Assembly (NCBI GenBank): GCA_037074705.1
Contig: CM073590.1
Location: 180,559,246-180,623,245, forward strand
Reading direction: 5' to 3'
Source of the DNA: Zhengitettix transpicula
Lineage: Eukaryota > Arthropoda > Insecta > Orthoptera > Tetrigidae
DNA length: 64,000 nucleotides
Of the stretch, positions 59,701 through 64,000 are shown piece after piece. A program made the position numbers and the translations under genes. A model generated the notes under the pieces. It worked only from the letters and a program-made list of their open reading frames with translations, did no database searches and was not told the DNA's origin. Each line of letters opens with the position of its first letter. The stretch's first letter is position 1.

Positions 59701-62527
59701 GTGAGGGCTGGTACTTTAAATAATTGTTTTTTTGCTTTTTATGAAAAAAAAAAGTGTTTTCTGACTAAAAACACCAGATTTAAGCTGATATACCTGGTAT
59801 GTTTGTGGGAAATTGGTAAGCATAAACTGTTTGTTTGTCTAAAACTGACACAAACAGACGGACTCAACATGCCTTTGAACGTGGATGCCTATATAAGTGG
59901 ACAGATGCACAAAATTTATCATTCTTGGTCTAGCTGTGAAAATGCTTGGCATTAGCAAATTTGCTGAAAATATGTGGCACAACAGCCCAAAATCCGATGG
60001 TTACTAATGATGTTAGTTTGTCAATATCTTTTCTCTTCACATATATATTTTTTCATCTAATTTACAGTAAGCTCTAAGTATTCCCTTAACTGCTTGAAAT
60101 TTTGAAATCTTAAATACAGTGCATTGGCATGTGTCTTGAAACTAATGTGTCATATAATTATCAAAATGCAACATTCTGCAAATGTTAAATTTTGTGTTTA
60201 ATTTCCTAATTCTATATATATGCATACACAATGATGCTAATTTTGGTCTTTATCAGGGCCTGAATTATTCAAGCATGGGCGTTGTTTATCAAATCCAAGT
60301 GTCTTTTTCAATTCAAAAGATACTGCTTCTAAAGTGTTAGGTGCATTTGATCACTTTGTGGCTCAAGAATGGTATGAAGAATGGCCTGAGCTAGAATGGG
60401 TGTTTTCCCAAATGTAAGTGCCATTTACTTAATTGTTTGTAAGATATCTTTAAGCTAATAAGACAGATTTGTTCATTTTGCTAGGGTTCCAGACCTGTTG
60501 GATGTGATGAAGGAAGTTGAAGTTTCTAATGAAATAACTGTTACTGCATTTATTCAATTATTTCAAAATTTTTGCACTGGATTTGGAAGTTCACTTTCAA
60601 AACAAAAGGTATTATTCTTTACTGTCAATTTTATTTTTTAAATTTTTGAATGGTCTTTGTGTAATTTGAAAGAGGTAATTTTGTCATTTGTTCTGGACAG
60701 ATATTGTGTTTGGAGAGTGTAAGCATAAAGTGTAAGTTTATTTTAAGAAAAAGGTTAAACATGGACACCAAAACACAAATTGTTATACTTTGGAATAACG
60801 TATTTACTACAATGATATCCAGTTGGTAAATTTAAAAAGGCTTTGAAAATTTGCAGGGTGATAAGAAAATTAACATGAAAGTGTGACAAGATTAGGAAGA
60901 CATATACACAATATATTTTAATTGATATTGTATATAAGACAGATTTATTTTAACTTGTACAAGACATACGTGGATCTCAGTTTATTTGTATCTAAGAAAG
61001 TGACTATTATGTATCTTACTATTCTGGCAGAGATGAGCATTGATTTGATCACAAATTTATACGAACTATTATGTGTGAACTTGTAATTAAAAAATTGTAG
61101 AAATGGGTGCATGTTATAGTGTATAAATCTACTTGCAACATAAATAAATGTTTTTTTTTACAAATATTGATCCATACTTAATAATTATTGGGCTTTTAAT
61201 TAGGGAGGTCAATAAAATGAGAAGGCCTTGATTCTCTGACATGGGCTAAATTTTGTAGATTTATTTGTTATAGTGGGATTGGACTACTCAAAGTATTGAA
61301 TTATTACTTCCCTGTAGACAATGGAAAACCAATTAAAGCAGCATTCCTAGTATTTCCATGCCTGTTTCAAATTTCCAATCTAAGATTATAAATTAGTAAA
61401 CAATATATTTGAATTTTTAACCATGTAAATTTAAATTAAATAAAATGTCTTGCACTTTATTATTCATAATGGCTCATTTAACAATTTTCCTGACTCTACC
61501 ATTACTAAATGAGCAATTTTAATATTAAGTTTCATGATGCTCTGACTTTTTGATTTATAATCTTGTTAGCAAAGTACTGCAAATTCATTTTATTCCAGAA
61601 ATGGGATCAATATAAAGGTTTGGGAGATATTTGCATCTGTTAAAATCACCAGACTGTTAGTCAGAAAACATTTATATCAAATTTGACAAATATTTAAATA
61701 ATCAATGTTTCATCCATTATTAAGTAAGACCTATTAAATTACAATTAATTCAGTCATCTAAATAATTTTAAAAAAGCAAAGTCTTACATACTGATATTTT
61801 TATTATAATTATGTATAAATATAATTTATAATGTGCTACTTACAATTAATTATATGAAAATTTAGACCAGCAAATTTCTACAGATGTTGTGGTCAAAACA
61901 ACTGAAACCCCCATTAGAAATTTGCTAATCTAAATATACACATAATAATACTTTATAAATTATATTAATACATAATTGAATTAAAATTATTATGTATGTA
62001 AGACTTGTTTTCCTAAAGTTTTGTAGGTAACTGAATTTAATTGTAATTCTACTCCTGGTGAAGTTCCCATAAGGAATGATATGTTGTGATGTTAAATATT
62101 ATATTTCAATTTGAAAATTTTTTCTGGCTAATAGGCTTGTGTTTTTAATCTTTATTTAAAAAGAAATCAGATTATTCTAATAGTTAATATTTGCATCTGC
62201 TTTCACAATATAGGCATTTTTCATATGGCATAAGTTATAGTAGTTGGTTTTCAATTACGATAGGACTGGGTATGAGATAAAAGTAGTGATACAGTAGAAC
62301 TTGGGTTAATCATGCCACTGATGTTTATTGATAATATATATATTGAATAATCTGCTCTGACTTCTTAGTAAACTGTAACCTAAAACTTTGTTTCACAGGT
62401 GAAGCCATATTTTACAGAGGCTGTTCAACATTTGGAGATGTCATTAGCAGATGTTGGAAGTTCTCTCAAGTTTCCGCCAATGGGTATTGTCCCTGTCTTT
62501 CTGGTTGGTGTTCTGGCTCCTACCAAG
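33282..62527 (+). CDS. RELCH: RELCH (LisH, coiled-coil, HEAT-repeat protein), 14 coding exons, C-terminus beyond window
   Basis: Exons: 33282-33528, 33879-34040, 40121-40287, 43176-43349, 45818-46227, 46795-46978, 51252-51381, 52710-52855, 55398-55538, 56280-56444, 58280-58445, 60257-60413, 60485-60608, 62399-62527. Together they give 2502 nt (834 codons) with every junction in phase. Order of parts: LisH (about 27-60, LLLTALEFYTEL), coiled coil (about 108-140, LEFELRKAKET), the conserved KLTSITFSDENENQDFEDWD block (about 181-200), a second coiled coil (about 250-275), an acidic linker, then alpha-helical HEAT-type repeats from about 390. Vertebrate RELCH (KIAA1468, about 1200 aa) binds RAB11 and helps move cholesterol from recycling endosomes to the trans-Golgi via OSBP. 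That role is inferred here by homology. An in-frame TGA at 33240-33242 precedes the ATG, supporting the start. About 300-400 residues are missing at the right edge. Confidence 0.95.
33879..34040 (+). CDS. RELCH: RELCH coding exon 2 (coiled coil)
   Basis: Residues 83-136 with SSSQVTLDSLDLTRYSEDG and VAILEFELRKAKETINALRA. Acceptor ttatag, donor gtgtgt. Confidence 0.94.
34041..36950. other. RELCH intron 2, left part
   Basis: AT-rich. No coding exon is needed here, because exon 2 joins exon 3 in phase and matches RELCH order. No element recognised. Confidence 0.6.
36960..38325 (+). pseudogene. hAT transposase relic in RELCH intron 2
   Basis: Order of motifs matches ZBED-like hAT transposases: LYKLPSRKML near 37030, FYTITAHFIDNDTNPQAMLL followed by DSHTAENIATGFK (37136-37270), QDVLTWWNSTCW near 37520 (canonical TRWNST), and the C-terminal dimerisation region VHKYLAENLLARNMDPLVW to VPCVRIFSEAM (38090-38261). 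Frameshifts between the blocks. A different lineage from the relic at 29.8 kb. Confidence 0.82.
38326..40120. other. RELCH intron 2, right part
   Basis: No ORF or element recognised. Confidence 0.5.
40121..40287 (+). CDS. RELCH: RELCH coding exon 3
   Basis: Residues 137-192 with EQRALNFLINEYLL and KLTSITFSDENENQ, a block highly conserved in RELCH. Acceptor ttcacag, donor gtaaga. Confidence 0.95.
40410..40510 (-). repeat. Foldback-family copy (single arm)
   Basis: Minus strand: cctgacgaaagcaacaagg, then cccagaaatgttg and tgtggtatttatatta. In RELCH intron 3. Confidence 0.75.
41035..41230 (+). repeat. Single copy of the intron-7 repeat (gactgttttagcatgttt type)
   Basis: Shares gactgttttagcatgttt and atatttccaccCctgt with copies at about 51985 and 52140; ends in a short TA run. 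Confidence 0.7.
41520..41770 (+). repeat. Dispersed repeat, Penelope-terminus-like
   Basis: Shares ttccttgagagag, the gctggtgcgctacagtttga segment and tctttcctga with 50515-50780. Its CTGA hairpin is shorter than in that copy. Confidence 0.65.
42640..42880 (+). repeat. Possible tRNA-derived SINE
   Basis: Contains a perfect pol III box B consensus, ggttcaagtcc, at about 42761, and an upstream tagctgcaggttgg that could be a decayed box A. GC-richer than the intron around it. No folding as convincing as at 23922. Confidence 0.4.
43176..43349 (+). CDS. RELCH: RELCH coding exon 4
   Basis: Residues 193-250, opening DFEDWDDVGLNIPKPAELL, followed by a less conserved polar stretch. Acceptor tacag, donor gtaact. 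Confidence 0.94.
44497..44781. repeat. 24-bp minisatellite, 12 units
   Basis: Unit begins aaacttctcgtc and ends ttcatgttagac. Eleven units are 24 bp and one is 21 bp, almost without divergence. Open in frame on both strands only because the period is a multiple of three. In RELCH intron 4. Confidence 0.97.
45245..45325. repeat. ~25-bp tandem repeat, about 3 units
   Basis: Units of the form gt-ttgtggttgtgagattttggca, diverged. Confidence 0.75.
45818..46227 (+). CDS. RELCH: RELCH coding exon 5 (second coiled coil, acidic linker)
   Basis: Residues 251-386 plus two bases. A heptad-like EAELQQLREQLILMEQEKDE segment is followed by an acidic, Ser/Thr-rich low-conservation linker. Donor gtatga. Confidence 0.9.
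46795..46978 (+). CDS. RELCH: RELCH coding exon 6
   Basis: Residues 387-448, ending LPVIIPNIILNKRE, which matches the conserved start of the HEAT region. The phase-correct donor is the non-consensus gtctgt. A stronger-looking gtgagg four bases upstream would break the frame. Confidence 0.9.
47040..49015 (-). mobile_element. Ty3/gypsy-like LTR retrotransposon internal fragment
   Basis: Minus strand, in RELCH intron 6. From right to left: RT (about 49015-48370) with VVIVPKKDGHLRL, the block MDLSKGYFYQIALDMESQ and the palm YIDD (LYIDDFML); RNase H remnants (about 48300-47900, ELELLAMVYAMSKFR); integrase (47460-47080) with a decayed HHCC finger (CVRTCQNCQINK) and core start MDLFSKFTKIYGVKTVTAQS. 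Stops and frameshifts throughout; no LTRs or gag found. Confidence 0.82.
49195..49480 (-). pseudogene. Second, separate LTR-element integrase fragment
   Basis: Minus strand reads AYHLTKHNVTEVVKTLI, IITDSGTEFKN (second catalytic Asp), then TSIDNPKSNLDIERFHS with the catalytic Glu, and EHLRL. It lies 5' of the RT above, so it belongs to another element copy. Confidence 0.78.
49482..49640 (+). repeat. Foldback-family copy (single arm)
   Basis: Plus strand: gtttttttagttttcttatc, acctgaagaaggagcaaggg, ttccagaaatgctgagtgg and tatttatattt. Directly abuts the integrase fragment. Confidence 0.75.
49760..50470 (+). pseudogene. Penelope-like element, RT end and linker
   Basis: Frames read RKYPSGDLLQKQISCALSNY, FPSIAFRCPPNLRDILV, then GCQPWDRNKCHVCPI. 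These match the end of the RT region, the R.P.NL.D.LV linker and the Cys-rich motif that precedes the GIY-YIG domain in Penelope-like elements. The GIY-YIG part itself was not found. Frameshifted. Confidence 0.7.
50500..51060. repeat. Composite foldback repeat with hammerhead-like core
   Basis: Outer inverted phrases ccttgagagagaga (about 50530) and tctctctcaaggaaagg (about 51025). Inside are a segment shared with 41.5 kb (50580-50780) and one shared with 23.6 and 56.8 kb (50790-50980). Lies directly after the Penelope-like fragment. Confidence 0.7.
50656..50696 (+). ncRNA. Hammerhead-ribozyme-like core (unproven)
   Basis: CTGATGA at 50656-50662, stem-loop with GGGC/GCCC arms and TCAT loop, GAAA at 50680-50683, then a possible 3-bp helix III (aat/att) before C50696. 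Helix I pairing between the flanks is not visible, so it is either decayed or only a look-alike. Confidence 0.35.
51095..51142. repeat. (TA)n microsatellite
   Basis: TA run of about 48 bp followed by a tgtg-rich tract. Confidence 0.95.
51252..51381 (+). CDS. RELCH: RELCH coding exon 7 (HEAT)
   Basis: Residues 449-491: EIIPLLVCTVQYHPE followed by LLNLLFNLKKRPQEEER. Acceptor ttccag, donor gtaagt. Confidence 0.94.
51410..52694 (+). repeat. Degenerate tandem array filling RELCH intron 7
   Basis: Recurring landmarks: ggggttgaaattatac near 51667, 51907 and 52336 with a variant near 52066; tttagcatgtttgaa near 51995 with variants near 52150 and 52680; ttattttcttgtaa or ttatttttatgtaa at several places. 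Unit spacing is irregular, about 160-270 bp. Single copies sit at 41.0 and 55.6 kb. Confidence 0.75.
52710..52855 (+). CDS. RELCH: RELCH coding exon 8 (HEAT)
   Basis: Residues 492-540: VETEVLPQCWEQLSHRYVER then RLLVAESCSALAPYIS, among the most conserved parts of the protein. The acceptor lies 15 nt after the end of a dispersed-repeat copy. Confidence 0.95.
52960..53015 (-). repeat. Decayed foldback-family copy
   Basis: Minus strand: ctgataaaagcaacaaaaat, ttcagaaattctgtgtg, matching the 40.4-kb copy in order but diverged. Confidence 0.5.
53016..54520. other. RELCH intron 8, unassigned
   Basis: AT-rich with scattered chance ORFs; no family recognised. Confidence 0.45.
54530..55225 (-). pseudogene. 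Penelope-like RT relic in RELCH intron 8
   Basis: Minus strand, right to left: palm KYLRYADDIFLY near 55110, FYNYHNKLQFTYELENN, ISFLDGCII, then PTYSGRILNFLSSHPIHQKK followed by YNLLDNALL near 54850. This is the characteristic RT thumb of Penelope-like elements. Downstream at 54600-54555 follows a phrase ctgcaggaaggaaggt...ccgaaatgttg. No GIY-YIG domain was clear between them. Confidence 0.8.
55398..55538 (+). CDS. RELCH: RELCH coding exon 9 (HEAT)
   Basis: Residues 541-587: SMLQQMLLEDKDELVRERVV and MMYMDDKDKYLQ. Acceptor tttcag, donor gtaaat. Confidence 0.94.
55545..55740 (+). repeat. Single copy of the intron-7 repeat
   Basis: ttaatgttatatttatga, cccccacccatgtataag and ggggttcatattgtacataa follow the order of the array at 51.4-52.7 kb. 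Lies right after RELCH exon 9. Confidence 0.65.
56280..56444 (+). CDS. RELCH: RELCH coding exon 10 (HEAT)
   Basis: Residues 588-642: amphipathic helices with TLLPVLAQWALHLKRLHTSL. Acceptor tttag, donor gtactt. Confidence 0.92.
56634..56980. repeat. Large foldback repeat; core arms of 87 bp, 84 identical
   Basis: Inner arms 56764-56850 and 56867-56953 with a 16-nt loop. Outer arms: ttagtaaggatatgacattg (56634 on) against its near complement at 56955-56980. A (TA)n tract at 56729-56766 lies between the outer and inner left arms. In RELCH intron 10. Confidence 0.95.
57000..58279. other. RELCH intron 10, right part
   Basis: No element or exon recognised. Confidence 0.5.
58280..58445 (+). CDS. 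RELCH: RELCH coding exon 11 (HEAT)
   Basis: Residues 643-697: QRIASTVQNLKTLVPYIVMS. Acceptor tttacag, donor gtatgt. Confidence 0.9.
58880..59723 (+). pseudogene. mariner transposase relic in RELCH intron 11
   Basis: N-terminal helix-turn-helix region: KMLVEAYGDRALSETTCRDW and FRCFKYGNFNL. Middle: LGVTQPAFS, IVTGYEKWIYFENP (canonical VTGDEKW, first catalytic Asp changed to Tyr), MLCVWWDQ, VYYEPLKPHETV. Then FLHDDMAS (canonical HDNARPH). The end, LNKLPERREKCVASEGWYFK, is followed by TAA at 59721-59723. Several stops. A possible terminal repeat, acgaggtgtataatcc, lies near 58712; its partner was not found. Confidence 0.9.
60257..60413 (+). CDS. RELCH: RELCH coding exon 12 (HEAT)
   Basis: Residues 698-749: WYEEWPELEWVFSQM, matching the W-rich segment of vertebrate RELCH in position. 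Acceptor tatcag, donor gtaagt. Confidence 0.92.
60485..60608 (+). CDS. RELCH: RELCH coding exon 13 (HEAT)
   Basis: Residues 750-791: VPDLLDVMKEVEVSNEITVT and FCTGFG. The preceding intron is only 71 nt. Acceptor gctag, donor gtatta. Confidence 0.92.
60609..62398. other. RELCH intron 13
   Basis: AT-rich; no element or exon recognised. Confidence 0.55.
62399..62527 (+). CDS. RELCH: RELCH coding exon 14 (last one in window)
   Basis: Residues 792-834: VKPYFTEAVQH and GIVPVFLVGVLAP, homologous to the KVKPQF / VPIYATGVL region of the vertebrate protein. Donor gtacta. No further exon was recognised before 64000. Confidence 0.92.
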
Positions 62528-62974
62528 GTACTATTTTATGAGAAAGTTAAAATTAGTAAATATTTTGTTATCCTCGTAAGTGATATAAATAGCAAGTGTG
62601 ATAAATTTGTCTTCAAGAATGGAATTAAGATGAAACATGTGATTCCTATTGCATCTTTCTATCTTCCAGGAGCCTAATGCTAAATTTATTTTAGCAATAG
62701 CAAACCTTCTTTCAGTTTCTTTGAAGACACTTCCCAAAATTATTAACGTGCATTTACCACCAATACACGTTTAACAAAATACCAAATAAGGAAACTGTAT
62801 ATAATTCTTTTAATTGTTTGTGAAAAATTACTTTCAATGTTTTTAAACCCATTTTACTTTGTAAAGTAGTAGCCGTTTTCATTAAAATTAGGATTCTACT
62901 TCATATTTCTTTCTTTACATTTAATAATATTGTTTATCATTAAATTTCTGGCCTTCTTATCTCTGTTCTTTACA

Positions 62975-63720
62975 GAAATTGTAATGGGGGACTTAGAAAA
63001 TGTTGATGACATTTTATTTGTATTATCTGTTCTGACAAATTGGATGAATTAATGGGTGAATTTAATAATTATTGTTCAAATATTAAATTCACTTATGAAT
63101 TAAAAATTGATTGTCGCCTGAATTGTTTAGAAGGGTTTATTTTCTATCAAAAACACTGTGCAACTTTCTATTAGTTTTATAAAAACAATTAGAGTGTTAA
63201 ATTTTTATCTAACCATTCAATTAATCAAAAGAAGGATATGGTTTTTTAATATTGTTGACAAATCTTTGGTAGTAACTGATATTTCACATCATACTGATAA
63301 TTTAAAATTTTAATGGATAATTATCCTATTGATTTTATTGCCATTTATAATAATTAAAAAACTGTTTTCCATCAAAAAACAATACTAAAAATTTTATTGT
63401 GTTACTTATATTGTTTGTTTATGTACTAAATTTTAAATGTTACTCAACAAAATAAATATCTCCGTAATTTTTAAATCTGTAAATTATATATCTTATTTTG
63501 TTAAAAATTTTTAAAGATTGTCTTAATACTTTGGATTTCCATAATGTTGTTTATAAAAATAGTTCCAATAATTGTTATATTGGCCAGACCAAATGATCTT
63601 TGTTAACTAGAACTAAAGAACATAAAACCATGGTAAATCTTTCACATTATAAACATTTTCAGATTACAAAACATTTTTTGGATCTTTGTAATTCTTTTAA
63701 TTTTTCTTGATAAGGAAACT
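62975..63720 (+). pseudogene. Penelope-like RT plus GIY-YIG relic in RELCH intron 14
   Basis: Frames read EIVMGDLENVDDILFVL (palm YVDD-like), FNNYCSNIKFTYELKID, CLEGFIFYQKH, FLSNHSINQKKDMVFNIVDK, then NNCYIGQTK near 63575 and LLTRTKEHKTMV, the GIY-YIG core with Arg and Glu-His. Same domain order as intact Penelope-like elements, with stops and frameshifts. Confidence 0.82.
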
Positions 63721-64000
63721 AATTTTAATAAAAGGTTAATCTCAGAAGACCAACAAATTTTCTTTAAATTTTTCATTTAAATTGTATTTGTGATAGCTTA
63801 TTAAATAATTTTTATTAATTTATATCTTGTATTCATGTTCTTTGTAAAGTGTTGTAACTTTGGCTATATCTCTTCAGTATGGCAATAGGATTGACAAGGA
63901 TCACAACAGTTGATCAGAACATTTGCAAATTTCAAATTATATTGTTCAAAATTAATTTCTATTTTTAGTATATTATACATACATTAATTTATTGTGTTAT

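Overview
The window is nuclear DNA from an animal, most likely an arthropod and probably an insect. It is AT-rich, its genes are split by kilobase-scale introns with GT/AG borders, and it is loaded with decayed insect-type transposable elements: Jockey-like LINE, Penelope-like, Ty3/gypsy, hAT, mariner and Tc1. No prokaryotic, organellar or rRNA signal was seen. The species cannot be named from the sequence.

Three conserved protein-coding genes could be rebuilt exon by exon, with reading phase matching across every junction. (1) CFDP1 (BCNT/YETI family, Swc5-like chromatin factor) is on the minus strand: six coding exons between 19121 and 9901, a complete 270-residue protein. (2) TMEM170 (three-pass ER/nuclear-envelope membrane protein) is on the plus strand: three coding exons between 22444 and 27508, 129 residues. 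(3) RELCH (LisH, coiled-coil and HEAT protein of recycling endosomes) is on the plus strand from 33282. Fourteen coding exons (834 residues) lie inside the window and the C-terminal part runs off the right edge. CFDP1 and TMEM170 are arranged head to head with about 3.3 kb between start codons. The three genes are neighbours, not a pathway: chromatin remodelling, ER/nuclear envelope shape, and endosome-to-Golgi sterol traffic.

Layout. 1-9.6 kb is a gene-poor repeat desert with a Tc1 relic (1.3 kb), possible LTR/primer-site remnants (3 kb), a foldback repeat (5.1-5.5 kb) and a LINE relic (7.9-9.1 kb). 9.9-19.1 kb is CFDP1; its intron 5 holds a Jockey-like LINE and a GC-rich insertion, and its intron 2 holds a rearranged Penelope-like element. 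19.1-22.4 kb is the shared 5' region with a 339-bp insertion. 22.4-27.5 kb is TMEM170; its 4.3-kb second intron is built almost wholly of foldback repeats, a tRNA-like sequence, a palindrome and degenerate tandem arrays. 27.5-33.3 kb is intergenic with a hAT relic. 33.3-64 kb is RELCH, whose introns carry hAT, Ty3/gypsy, three Penelope-like relics, a mariner relic, minisatellites and foldback repeats.

The most interesting non-genic theme is a set of dispersed, often palindromic repeats that share a CTGAnGA - hairpin - GAAA core. This resembles the conserved core of hammerhead ribozymes, which are known from Penelope-like elements, and several copies sit at the ends of Penelope-like relics here. 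Helix I could not be seen, so ribozyme activity is not claimed. All transposon coding regions seen are interrupted by stops or frameshifts.
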